Shown: in pieces, positions 7,233-15,376 of the stretch | How the letters are laid out: every line of letters begins with the position of its first letter | Position numbering within the stretch: position 1 is the first letter of the stretch | Assembly (NCBI RefSeq): GCF_900113835.1 | Contig: NZ_FOQV01000008.1 | Coordinates: forward strand, 1-64,000 | Direction of reading: 5' to 3' | Length of the DNA stretch: 64,000 nt | Source of the DNA: Allobosea sp. OK403 | GTDB taxonomy: Bacteria; Pseudomonadota; Alphaproteobacteria; Rhizobiales; Beijerinckiaceae | Made by a program: the position numbers and the translations under genes | Notes under the pieces: generated by a model | What the model was told of the DNA's origin: nothing | Database searches by the model: none | The model's input: only the letters and a program-made list of their open reading frames with translations

Positions 7233-7789
7233 GGCGGGCGCGGCTCTCCGAGGCCGGGTGCGAGTTTTTGCGCGAGATCGGCGAGGACAGGATCGAAGAC
7301 GCCCATCTTGCGCAGATGCTCATGGGTCTGCAGCACATAGTCCGGGTTCTCGCCCGAGCCGCCGCGCCCGTTGCGCACCAGCTCCAGCACCTTGTCCGGC
7401 GGCAGCCGCCCGGCATATTGCAGGTGCCTGCGGTCGGCGACATAGACCAGCGCCTTGACGTTGCGCCCGTCGTCAAGCCGCACCGGCATGTGGCGCTCGA
7501 GATAGACCGCGGTCGCCTGTTCGCGGGCGCGCAGATAGGTCACGGTCTCGGCCGCCTCACGGGCTGCGACCCGGAAGGCGAGGCCGCGGCAGATGCCGCC
7601 GCGATCGAGGCCCAGTACGAGGCCGGGACGTTCGGGCGTGCCGCGATGGACATGCGAGAAGATGCAAAGCGAACGGTGGTAGCCGTGCAGCCGCGCGACG
7701 ACGCTTTCCTCAAAGGGAAAACCCGGCCGCCAGATCAGCGAGCCATAGCCGAAGACCCAGAGATCGCCCGCACCGAGATCAGCTGTCAT
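7226..7789 (-). CDS. chaC: Gamma-glutamylcyclotransferase, ChaC type
   Basis: A 187-residue ChaC-like enzyme that cleaves glutathione to 5-oxoproline and Cys-Gly in the cytosol. The substrate-cradling loop VFGYGSLIW is at residues 12-20, followed by GYHRSLCIFSHVHRGT and GICRGLAFRV. The catalytic glutamate is probably Glu90 in TYLRAREQ, by alignment to the REK motif of ChaC2. The start giving MTADLGAGDL fits the family, and the open frame upstream does not. It stands alone on the leftward strand, convergent with the SOS-type gene. Confidence 0.88.
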   Translation of the reverse strand: MTADLGAGDLWVFGYGSLIWRPGFPFEESVVARLHGYHRSLCIFSHVHRGTPERPGLVLGLDRGGICRGLAFRVAAREAAETVTYLRAREQATAVYLERHMPVRLDDGRNVKALVYVADRRHLQYAGRLPPDKVLELVRNGRGGSGENPDYVLQTHEHLRKMGVFDPVLADLAQKLAPGLGEPRPPL

Positions 7790-7896
7790 CGTCACCCCAT
7801 AATTTAGCCGTGGCAGCCTGCTTGATGGGCGCACTGGCGTCCTTGCTCGGCGGCAGCTAACAATCCGCTCGCTTTTTCGCAATGGACTGCCGCCGT

Positions 7897-8949
7897 ATGA
7901 CCGATCTTGCTCCCACGCGTCGCCGCAGCCGGTTTTGGCTCTATGCGCCCTTCGTACTGCTCGCATTATTGGCCGCCGCCTGGAGCGGCTTCTGGTTCGT
8001 GGTGCGCGGACGCGTCGCCGATGCGGTCGATACGGCGCTGGCGCGCGAGGCTGGGCTCGGCCGCAGGTGGAGCTGCCTGGACCGTTCGATCAGTGGTTTT
8101 CCGTTTCGCGTCGAACTGCGTTGCGCATCGCTGGAACTGACCTCGACGCGCTGGGGCGATGCGGTGAAACTGCAGACGGGCCCGAGCCTGGCGCTCGGAC
8201 AGATCTATTCGCCTGGGCTCGTCATTGTGCAGATCACCGGCCCGCTGCAGGCCAGCCTGCCCGAGGGCCGCAAGCTCGATCTGGCCTGGGCCCGGCTTGA
8301 GGCCAGCCTGACGCATAATGGCACGGCACCCCAGCAGGTCTCGCTCGTCATGACCGAGCCGAATGCGACCCTCGCCGCACCGGGCCAGGCCAATGAAGCT
8401 TGGCGCGCGGCCAGCCTTGAAATCCATCTGCGCCGCAATCCGACACGCCCGGCGAGCGATCAGGCCACCGATCTTGCCATCAGCACCAAGGGTTCCGTCC
8501 TGCCCGCGCTCGATGCCCTGCTCGGCATGAGTGAGGCCGGCGATGTCGACATCCAGGCGACCCTGACGCAGGCCGAGGCCTTCAAGCTCGGTTTCAATCC
8601 CGATGCGCTGGAGCGCTGGCGCAGCGCTGGCGGGCAGATCGAGTTGACGAAGCTGGTCTCCGTCAAGGGCCCGGCCCGCGTCGAGGCGAGCGGCCTGCTG
8701 CTGCTCGACCAGACCCATCGTGTCTCCGGGCAGATCCAGGCCTCGCTCGCCGGCATCAGGCAGATCGCCGGCGTTCCGGTCGGGGGCTTGCTCGGGGGTC
8801 TTGGAGGCCTGCTCGGCGGCAAGGCCAGCGCGCAGGCGCCGGGTGCGGCGCCCGGCCTGACAGCGTTGCCGCCGGTCGTGCTGCGCGAGGGCCGCGTCTA
8901 TCTCGGGCCGATCCGACTGCCGGTCCAGCCGCTCCTACCCTTGTACTGA
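7897..8949 (+). CDS. DUF2125 membrane-anchored protein
   Basis: A 350-residue protein with an N-terminal membrane helix (residues 17-38) and a long extracytoplasmic DUF2125 domain rich in beta strands, including the CLDRSISGFPFRVELRC segment typical of the family. Near the C-terminus a Gly/Leu-rich stretch (VGGLLGGLGGLLGG) may contact membrane. Function is unknown. DUF2125 proteins are widespread in alphaproteobacteria, and strand-rich repeats of this kind recall envelope lipid-transport (AsmA-like) proteins, which is inference. An ATG five codons earlier is an alternative start. The last codons and stop are duplicated in tandem (period 17), and a strong terminator follows. Confidence 0.8.
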   Translation: MTDLAPTRRRSRFWLYAPFVLLALLAAAWSGFWFVVRGRVADAVDTALAREAGLGRRWSCLDRSISGFPFRVELRCASLELTSTRWGDAVKLQTGPSLALGQIYSPGLVIVQITGPLQASLPEGRKLDLAWARLEASLTHNGTAPQQVSLVMTEPNATLAAPGQANEAWRAASLEIHLRRNPTRPASDQATDLAISTKGSVLPALDALLGMSEAGDVDIQATLTQAEAFKLGFNPDALERWRSAGGQIELTKLVSVKGPARVEASGLLLLDQTHRVSGQIQASLAGIRQIAGVPVGGLLGGLGGLLGGKASAQAPGAAPGLTALPPVVLREGRVYLGPIRLPVQPLLPLY

Positions 8950-8975
8950 TCTTGCCCTTGTACTGAGGCGACATG

Positions 8976-9003
8976 AAAAAGGGGCGCAGCGCGCCCCTTT
9001 TTT
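8976..9003. terminator. Bidirectional rho-independent terminator
   Basis: A 12-bp perfect stem (AAAAAGGGGCGC / GCGCCCCTTTTT) with loop AGC, ending in a T-run on both strands. It lies between the convergent DUF2125 gene and rpoH. Confidence 0.92.
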
Positions 9004-9024
9004 GTGCTCATGAACGGCGGCGGA

Positions 9025-9921
9025 TCACGCCGCCGGCAGTGCCGCGCGCGGCGCCTCGATGCGGGTCAGGGCCTTCTTGACCGCATCCTGCACCTTCTCG
9101 AAGGCGCGCACCTCGATCTGGCGGACGCGTTCGCGCGAGACGTTGAACTCCTCGGAGAGCTCCTCCAGCGTGATCGGGTCCTCGGCCAGCCGGCGCGCCT
9201 CGAAGATGCGCCGCTCGCGCGGGTTCAGGACATCGAGCGCCTCGCGCAGGGCCGAGTGGCGGTTGTCGCTCTCCTGCGATTCCGCATAGCGGCGCTCCTG
9301 GCTCTCGCTGTCGTCGACCAGCCAGTCCTGCCATTCGCCATCGCCATCCTCGCGCAGCGGCGTGTTCAGCGAGGCGTCGCCGCCGAGGCGGCGGTTCATG
9401 TCGATGACGTCCTGCTCGTTGACGCCGAGCTTGGTGGCGATGGTCTTGACCTGTTCGGGGCGCAGATCGCCCTCGCCAAGCGCCGAGATCTTGCTCTTGG
9501 CTTTGCGCAGGTTGAAGAACAGCTTCTTCTGGTTGGCGGTGGTGCCCATCTTCACCAGCGACCAAGACCGCAGGATGTATTCCTGGATCGAGGCCTTGAT
9601 CCACCACATTGCATAGGTCGCAAGCCGGAAGCCCTTGTCGGGCTCAAAGCGCTTGACCGCCTGCATCAGGCCGACATTGCCTTCGGACACGACCTCGCCG
9701 ATCGGCAGGCCATAGCCGCGATAACCCATGGCGATCTTGGCCACGAGCCGCAGATGGGACGTAACGAGCCGGTGCGCCGCATCGCGGTCGCCATGCTCGC
9801 GCCAGCGTTTCGCCAGCATGAATTCCTCGTTCGGTTCCAGCATCGGGAACTTACGAATTTCGTCGAGGTAACGTGACAGTCCGCCTTCCGCGGACATGAC
9901 GGGCAGCGACGCAATCGCCAT
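9025..9921 (-). CDS. rpoH: RNA polymerase heat-shock sigma factor RpoH (sigma-32)
   Basis: A 298-residue sigma factor directing heat-shock promoters. Region 2 includes LRLVAKIAMGYRGYGLPIGE and RLATYAMWWIKASIQEYILR. The RpoH box QKKLFFNLRK (residues 131-140) separates it from the housekeeping sigma. Region 4 has LEELSEEFNVSRERVRQIEV as the -35-binding helix-turn-helix. Hyphomicrobiales often carry two rpoH paralogues, and which one this is cannot be told here. It lies downstream of the pseudouridine synthase gene on the same strand with a 214-bp gap holding a hairpin. Confidence 0.95.
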   Translation of the reverse strand: MAIASLPVMSAEGGLSRYLDEIRKFPMLEPNEEFMLAKRWREHGDRDAAHRLVTSHLRLVAKIAMGYRGYGLPIGEVVSEGNVGLMQAVKRFEPDKGFRLATYAMWWIKASIQEYILRSWSLVKMGTTANQKKLFFNLRKAKSKISALGEGDLRPEQVKTIATKLGVNEQDVIDMNRRLGGDASLNTPLREDGDGEWQDWLVDDSESQERRYAESQESDNRHSALREALDVLNPRERRIFEARRLAEDPITLEELSEEFNVSRERVRQIEVRAFEKVQDAVKKALTRIEAPRAALPAA

Positions 9922-10006
9922 GCTCGTTCTCCTTCTTGGCCCCCGCTTCGCGGCAAACCAACCGCGCGATCAACCTTCGCGCAGGCTTTGGACGTCGTGA
10001 AAGATA

Positions 10007-10038
10007 CAACGCCGGAACCGGCTAACGGTTCGGCGTTG
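10007..10038 (-). terminator. Hairpin between the pseudouridine synthase gene and rpoH
   Basis: CAACGCCG...CGGCGTTG plus AACCG/CGGTT form a 13-bp stem with a one-base bulge and a short loop. Downstream on the leftward strand comes TATCTTT, a poor T-run. It could end the upstream transcript or be part of the rpoH leader. Confidence 0.4.
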
Positions 10039-10135
10039 TTTCAAGCCACGTGCGGCGCCCCTTAGCCATCCGCATCCAACACGCACTCTATGCCAAGACA
10101 GCTTGGCGGAAAATGGGCAGGATGGCGAGATTGCC

Positions 10136-11179
10136 TCACAGCCTCGCGAGTTCTTCTTGCAATTTTGCAAACTCAGGCGGCGGCTCGGATTCGAAAAGCA
10201 ACTCTTCGCCCGTGGCGGGATGAGCAAAACCCAGTAGCGCCGCATGCAGCGCCTGCCGTCCCAATTGCGCCAGCGCCAGGCGGGCCGGCTCGGGCAGGCG
10301 GCTCGCCTTGGTCGCGAAGCCGGAGCCGTAGAGCTGGTCGCCGAGCAGGGGATGGCCGAGATGGCTCATATGGACGCGGATCTGATGCGTGCGGCCGGTC
10401 TCGAGCCGGCACTCGACCAGGCTGGCGAGCGCCTCGGTCTCCTCCCGCCCCTTGAGCAAGGCGGGGTAGCGTTCCAAGACCGTGAAGTGGGTGATGGCCT
10501 CGCGCCCGCGCTCCTCGCCCACGACCATCATCTTTTCGCGGTTCTTGTTCGAGCGTTCGATATTGGCCTCGATCGTGCCGTGCGCTCGGCGCGGAAAGCC
10601 CCAGACAATGGCGAGATAGGCGCGCTGGAGCGGGCCGGTGCGGCCATGATCGGCGAACTGCTTCGCCAGGCCCTGATGGGCCTTGTCGTTCTTGGCGACG
10701 ACGAGGAGCCCGCTGGTGTCCTTGTCGAGCCGATGCACGATGCCCGGTCGCCTGACGCCGCCAATGCCTGAGAGGCTTTCGCCGCAATGGGCGATCAGGG
10801 CATTGACCAACGTGCCGTCCTCATGGCCGCCGGCAGGATGCACGACGAGGCCGGCGGGCTTGTCGATGACGATCAGGTGCTCGTCCTCGAACACCACGGT
10901 GAGCGGGATGTCCTGCCCCGCCGGGGCAGGGGGCTTGGCCTCCGGCATGATCAGCGTCAAAGCGTCGCCCTCAACGACCTTGCGGCTGCCGTCGGTTGTG
11001 ACCGCGCCGTTCAGGCTGACGCCGCCATCCTTGACGATCTGCTGCAGGCGGGCGCGCGAGATCTCGCCGGCCAGCAAGGCGAGCGCCTTGTCGAGGCGCG
11101 CGCCGGCCTGTTCGGCTGTCACATGCAAGGTCACGCCCGCAGGCGGGGCGGTCTCAAATTGGCTTGGCTGCGATGTCAT
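10136..11179 (-). CDS. RluA-family 23S rRNA pseudouridine synthase (RluD-like)
   Basis: A 347-residue enzyme that isomerises uridines in large-subunit rRNA. An N-terminal S4 RNA-binding domain (about residues 18-75, ARLDKALALL ... SRARLQQIVKDGGVSLNG) precedes the catalytic domain. The motif HRLDKDTSG (149-157) holds the nucleophile Asp152, and RTHQIRVHMSHLGHPLLGD is the later conserved block. The start giving MTSQPSQFET was chosen because the S4 domain begins just after it. RluD is the most likely assignment, but RluC is not excluded. It follows hemY by 97 bp on the same strand. Confidence 0.9.
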   Translation of the reverse strand: MTSQPSQFETAPPAGVTLHVTAEQAGARLDKALALLAGEISRARLQQIVKDGGVSLNGAVTTDGSRKVVEGDALTLIMPEAKPPAPAGQDIPLTVVFEDEHLIVIDKPAGLVVHPAGGHEDGTLVNALIAHCGESLSGIGGVRRPGIVHRLDKDTSGLLVVAKNDKAHQGLAKQFADHGRTGPLQRAYLAIVWGFPRRAHGTIEANIERSNKNREKMMVVGEERGREAITHFTVLERYPALLKGREETEALASLVECRLETGRTHQIRVHMSHLGHPLLGDQLYGSGFATKASRLPEPARLALAQLGRQALHAALLGFAHPATGEELLFESEPPPEFAKLQEELARL

Positions 11180-11252
11180 GACCGACGCTATAAGCGCCCG
11201 GGCCGAAAGCCGCACTTCTTTTCGCACGCGCCTTGCGTCGCGTGCGAGCGGG

Positions 11253-11281
11253 CTTGCCTCAGCCGACGATCTTGCCTCAGC
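11253..11281. repeat. Tandem duplication across the hemY stop
   Basis: CTTGCCTCAGC occurs twice at an 18-bp period. The hemY stop codon lies in one copy, and a second in-frame TGA lies in the other. Confidence 0.75.
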
Positions 11282-12956
11282 TGAAGATGCGGAACTTCGC
11301 CTTCTTCTCCTCGACGATCTGCGCCTCGTCCGGTCCCGGATCGTCGGGCGCATGCGAGACGGGGAAGATCACGGGCGTGGCGCGCGCGTCGCCCTTCACC
11401 GGTGCCGCGTCGGGTTTGGCTGCGGCCGGCTTTGGCTCCACGGCAGATTTGGGCTCCACGGCAGGCTTTGCCTCCGCGGCGGATTTGGGCTCCGCGGCAG
11501 GTTTGGCCTCCTCGGGCGGCGTGGGCGCCGGCATGGGCTCGACGATAACCGGCGGCGGCATGGCTGGAATGCCGGCAGGTTCGGTCGTCACGGTTTCGGC
11601 GCGGGCCTCGATCAGGGGCGTGGAATCGTCGAGATCGGCCAGGACGTCGTCGAGCGCCGGAGCATGGCTGCCGAGCGTGGCGGGCGGCACCGTCCAGACG
11701 AAGGCATCGAGCCGGCCCGAAATCGGCGAGACCGGCAGCCATTGATCGGAAACCAGCCCGTCGGCGACCCAGGCGGCGTCACGCGGTGCGCGGGTCGCCC
11801 GCGCCAGCCATTCGCGCACCTTGCCGGCTGCACCGTGCTCGGCCTCCTCGAGCTCCGCCATTAGCAGGCAGGCGCGCACCGAGGCGCCGCCGGCGAGCAG
11901 CGGCTTCAGGGTCGTGCGGGCTTTGGCGAAATCGCGGGCGTGGATGGCGGCGCCGGCAAGTGCCAGCACGCCTTCAGGGTCGGCCGGGCGCAATTTCGTC
12001 AGCGTGATCGCGCGGTTGAGCCGGTCCTGGGCGCTGTCGCCGGAGCGGACATCGAGATAGGCGGCGGCGATGTCGGGATGGGAGACCTCTTTCCAGGCCG
12101 CCTCCAGGATCTTGGAGGCTTTGCGGATGTCGCCGCGCTCGGCCAGCATGCGGCCCGCCAGCACCGCGGCCGGCGTCAGGCCGGGCGCGAGCTTGGTCGC
12201 CTCCAGCGCGGCGGCGAGCGCCTTTTCCGGCTCTCCGTCACGGGCCTGCAGGGCTTCCGCCGCGAGCAGCACGGCGCGCTGGCGCTTGGCCTCGGCCTTC
12301 TCGGCCAGCCTCAGGGCGGCGCGGCGTTCGACGGCGGTGCGCGCCGCCTGCCAGTCGCCGGCGCTGGTGTGGAAATCGAGCAAGGCGTCATTGGCCCAGG
12401 CGAGCGAGGGCGAGCGGCGCACGGCGTCGTCGGCGAAGGCGCGCGCGGCGGTCATGTCGCCGCGACGCCTGGCCTCGACGAAGAGGCCGCGCAGGCCGAG
12501 CACGCGGGTCTCGGGCTTGTCGAGCATGGTCTTGAAGGCGGCTTCGGCCCGGCCGCGATCGCCCGAGAGCTGGGCGGCCTGCGCCTCCAGCAGCAGGGTC
12601 AGGGGCTCGTTGCCGGAGAAGCGGCGGGCATCGACGGCGTGGCGGCTGGCGGCGATGGGGTCGCCCGCGCCGATCGCGACCATGCCGCGCGAGACAGCTT
12701 CAAAGCCGCGGGCGCGGCGGCGTGCCCGCGAGGCGAAGCTGAAGGCCGAGGGCAGGCCGAGCACGAAGCGCGCAAGCGCCCAGGCGAGCATCGCCAGCAT
12801 CGCCAACACGACGACGCCGATGGCGGCGATCGCGACGCTGGTTTCGATGCGGTAGCCCTGCCACAGAATCGAAACCTCACCGGGACGATCGGCGAGCCAG
12901 ACGGCGCCGACGGCGAGGCAGGCGAAGACAAGGAGATAGAGCAGAACCCGAACCAT
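11277..12956 (-). CDS. hemY: HemY-like TPR membrane protein
   Basis: A 559-residue inner-membrane protein with two N-terminal helices (about residues 1-21 and 39-63) of the HemY_N type, then TPR-like alpha-helical repeats (AGDPIAASRHAVDARRFSGN, LAPGLTPAAVLAGRMLAERG and others). Although named for heme biosynthesis, these proteins have no shown enzymatic role in alphaproteobacteria. The C-terminal 110 residues are a low-complexity Pro/Ala/Glu/Lys tail with a six-residue period (AEPKSA, AEAKPA, VEPKSA, VEPKPA) encoded by 18-bp DNA repeats. It lies 15 bp downstream of the hemD fusion and is clearly in the same operon. Confidence 0.85.
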   Translation of the reverse strand: MVRVLLYLLVFACLAVGAVWLADRPGEVSILWQGYRIETSVAIAAIGVVVLAMLAMLAWALARFVLGLPSAFSFASRARRRARGFEAVSRGMVAIGAGDPIAASRHAVDARRFSGNEPLTLLLEAQAAQLSGDRGRAEAAFKTMLDKPETRVLGLRGLFVEARRRGDMTAARAFADDAVRRSPSLAWANDALLDFHTSAGDWQAARTAVERRAALRLAEKAEAKRQRAVLLAAEALQARDGEPEKALAAALEATKLAPGLTPAAVLAGRMLAERGDIRKASKILEAAWKEVSHPDIAAAYLDVRSGDSAQDRLNRAITLTKLRPADPEGVLALAGAAIHARDFAKARTTLKPLLAGGASVRACLLMAELEEAEHGAAGKVREWLARATRAPRDAAWVADGLVSDQWLPVSPISGRLDAFVWTVPPATLGSHAPALDDVLADLDDSTPLIEARAETVTTEPAGIPAMPPPVIVEPMPAPTPPEEAKPAAEPKSAAEAKPAVEPKSAVEPKPAAAKPDAAPVKGDARATPVIFPVSHAPDDPGPDEAQIVEEKKAKFRIFS

Positions 12957-12971
12957 GAACTCTATCCTCCG

Positions 12972-14948
12972 TCAGCCCGCCGCGCCGAGCGCGGCGATGG
13001 CATCCTGTGCGATTTTTGCAATCGCGGCATCTGCCTGGGCTCGTTTTTGCAAAGCCGCGCCGAAATCGGCGCTGGCGCGCCGCGCCGGCTCGGGCAGCTG
13101 GTTCCAGAGGCCGGCTGCCACGACGATATTCCCGCTCGCCAGCGCGTTCTCCAGCCGGATCAGCAATGTGGCGGGATCATTGGAGCCGGTGTCGCCCACG
13201 GGGCGGATCGTGACGATGCGGCTGGCGAGCCCGAGCAGGCGGTCCTGCCAGTTGGCGGTCGCCGGCGTCATTTCCCTGGCGAACATGGCCCGCTGCTCAC
13301 GGAATTGCGCGAGCAGCGCGTCGCGGGTCGGGGCGCCGGTCGTCGCGACCGCGTTCAGCGCCGCGATCTGCTCGGGCGCGCCGCCGCCCTTGGCGAGCGC
13401 GGTGACATCGCCGGCGAAGGGCTGCCCCGAGGCGATGGCGCTCTGGATGCGTTCGGCCAGGACGATGCGAGCGGCGGCAAGAGCCTGCGGGCTGGGGGCG
13501 GAGGCGGTCTTGGCGAGGGTCTCGACCATGCCGAGCCGCTGGCCGAGCGCATTGGCGGCGGCTTCGGCGCGCTGGGCCTGGGCACTCAAACTTGCGATGG
13601 CACCGGCATCGGCGCTCTGGGTACCTTGCGCCTTCGCCTGCTCAACGAGCCGGGTCGCGGCGGCCTGCGCCTCCGTCCCGGCCTTGACGGCGGCCTCCGC
13701 CTTGCGGTCGAGCGCGGTGGTGGCGCCTTGCAGGCTGTCGATCCGGGCGCGGAGCTCGGCGATCTGCGCGACGTCGACGGCAGGCGTCGCGCGGCTCCAG
13801 GCCAACATGGTGAACCCGGCGCCGACCACGCCGCCGACGATGCCCGCGAGCGCCAGGGCAGGCCAGGGCAGGCGCGATCTCGTCTCTGGGAGAGATGGTG
13901 TTCCGGTAGCGCCGGGGTGATGCGATCCTTCGTCGCCGGGGCCGGCATGCCCGGTCGAGGGCTTGGCCTCGGGCGCGGCGAACTCTTGGGGCAGCGCCTC
14001 GGTCGGCAGCACAGCCTCGGATGCGGCTGCGCTTGCGGTCGCCGTGTCCGGGGCGGATGGCGTGGTGTCCCGCGCCTGTGACGACGTATCCCGTGCTGTC
14101 AGATCGATGGTCGGCGGCGTGCGGCGAGCACGGCCACGCTTCATCGCTTCAGCGTCGGGCTCGTTCATCGGGCCTGTCTCCGTCTCGACGCCTGTCGTCG
14201 CAGCCGGTTCGTCTCTAACATCGTCGCGCAGGCGATTGCGAGCGGACACTTGATCGAGGGCGGCGAGCAGGCCCGCTTCCTCCGGATGCTCGGCGACCAG
14301 AACCGTGCTGGCTCCAGCCGTGATCAATGGCGCCGCAACGTCTGCCGAGAGCGCGACATGGGTCAGCGCCAAGGCAGGCTCTGCGAGGCCAGCCTCCCGC
14401 GCCAGCGCCAGGAAGGTTCGGGCGCCGCGCGGGGAATAATGCAGGGCGGCATCGACCTTGCCATCGCGTAGGGCCTCGGCTGCATTGGCCGGGAGCGCGG
14501 TCACTGCCTCGGCTGCATAAGCCGTCCAGATCGTCACGTCGTAACCGGCGTCCCGCAAGCGCTGCGGCACATCCTCATGGTTGTCGCGGCCGGCGATCAG
14601 GAGCAGCCGCGACGGCGGCGGCACATTGCGGCTGATCAGATCGATCAGGTCATGGCGATTGCCGTCGGCGCTGCGGGCATCGGCATAGCCGGCTTCGCGG
14701 GCCTTGCCGGCGGTGCGCGCGCCGACGCTGAAGACGGGCAGGTTGCGCCAGCCCAGGGGCGCGTCGGCAAGCGCGCCAACTGCATTGGCGCTGGTCAGGA
14801 CCAGGGCGGAGAAATCTCCGACCGGCGCAGGCTCAGGCAGGCGCACGATTGTGAATAGCGGCGCGATCAACGGCTCGCAGCCGCGCGCGGCAACCGCGCG
14901 GGCGCTGCGCTCGGCATCGGCCTGCGGCCTCAGGACGAGTATGCGCAT
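12972..14948 (-). CDS. hemD: Uroporphyrinogen-III synthase fused to a mitofilin-like protein
   Basis: One open frame of 658 residues. Residues 1 to about 240 are a HemD domain that cyclises hydroxymethylbilane to uroporphyrinogen III (MRILVLRPQADAERSARAVA, FSALVLTSANAVGAL, FSVGARTAGKAREAGY, DAALHYSPRGARTF). Residues from about 261 correspond to the separate inner-membrane mitofilin-like protein usual in this clade: the RRTPPTIDL entry, a Ser/Thr/Pro linker, a membrane helix at about 360-383 and a long coiled coil (AELRARIDSLQGATTALDRK). An internal ATG (MNEPDAEAMK) lies at the junction, so separate translation is also possible. HemY follows. Confidence 0.85.
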   Translation of the reverse strand: MRILVLRPQADAERSARAVAARGCEPLIAPLFTIVRLPEPAPVGDFSALVLTSANAVGALADAPLGWRNLPVFSVGARTAGKAREAGYADARSADGNRHDLIDLISRNVPPPSRLLLIAGRDNHEDVPQRLRDAGYDVTIWTAYAAEAVTALPANAAEALRDGKVDAALHYSPRGARTFLALAREAGLAEPALALTHVALSADVAAPLITAGASTVLVAEHPEEAGLLAALDQVSARNRLRDDVRDEPAATTGVETETGPMNEPDAEAMKRGRARRTPPTIDLTARDTSSQARDTTPSAPDTATASAAASEAVLPTEALPQEFAAPEAKPSTGHAGPGDEGSHHPGATGTPSLPETRSRLPWPALALAGIVGGVVGAGFTMLAWSRATPAVDVAQIAELRARIDSLQGATTALDRKAEAAVKAGTEAQAAATRLVEQAKAQGTQSADAGAIASLSAQAQRAEAAANALGQRLGMVETLAKTASAPSPQALAAARIVLAERIQSAIASGQPFAGDVTALAKGGGAPEQIAALNAVATTGAPTRDALLAQFREQRAMFAREMTPATANWQDRLLGLASRIVTIRPVGDTGSNDPATLLIRLENALASGNIVVAAGLWNQLPEPARRASADFGAALQKRAQADAAIAKIAQDAIAALGAAG

Positions 14949-15376
14949 GCGGTCTCCTCTCGCGCCGGGTATCATCAGGCAAGGCTCCCATCTGAAGCAT
15001 GAACGCCTGGACTGCGCTCGTGTTCGCCGTCGAATTGGTTAGCGATCGCGGCTGGGCCGCCATTCGGACCGATGACGATGCAGCTCGGGGTTTTGTCGCG
15101 GAGCGAGGTTGCGATTTCGGCCATGCCTCAGGTCCCCCCTCAAATGGCCGCTCTGCCGGCGGCTTCGGATATGTCGTCCCAGACCGGCATCCCGGACTCG
15201 GTAATCCCAGACTTGGTATTCCAGACTTGCATCCGGGCTGCATAACGGCCTCTTGGCCTTATGCTCGCTCGCGCACTATACGGGGGAATTCCCGGCGCGA
15301 AACTGCCGGTTCTTCACGACCGAATTCCTGCGCCCGCCTATTCCGTCACAGCTGCTGCGAGACCAACCGGCCGATC
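14949..15376. other. Divergent intergenic region between the hemD fusion and tsaD
   Basis: 428 bp with no convincing gene. It holds an array of imperfect 14-15 bp repeats (15176-15240) and a 49-codon frame (MAEIATSLRD...) on the leftward strand at 14975-15124 that I cannot relate to any family. Promoters for both flanking operons must lie here, but none is clear. In related genomes hemC commonly occupies this position. Confidence 0.6.
15176..15240. repeat. Imperfect 15-bp tandem repeats
   Basis: On the reverse strand the units are TACCAAGTCTGGGAT, TACCGAGTCCGGGAT, GCCGGTCTGGGAC and an outer GCAAGTCTGGAA. They share the core AGTCTGGGA. Confidence 0.8.

Noticed and set aside
10014..10037. GGAAC...CGTT resembling an EcfG promoter upstream of rpoH
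   Set aside because: The spacer is 15 nt, one short of the known range, the site points rightwards where no gene starts, and it is part of a hairpin.
11940..14081. A 713-codon open frame on the + strand opposite hemY and the hemD fusion
   Set aside because: It is a shadow of the high-GC coding strand: Gly/Arg/Ala-rich, no domain, and antisense to two well-supported genes. The same applies to the long antisense frames at 47922-49658, 53725-54981, 50687-52375 and 59442-60790.
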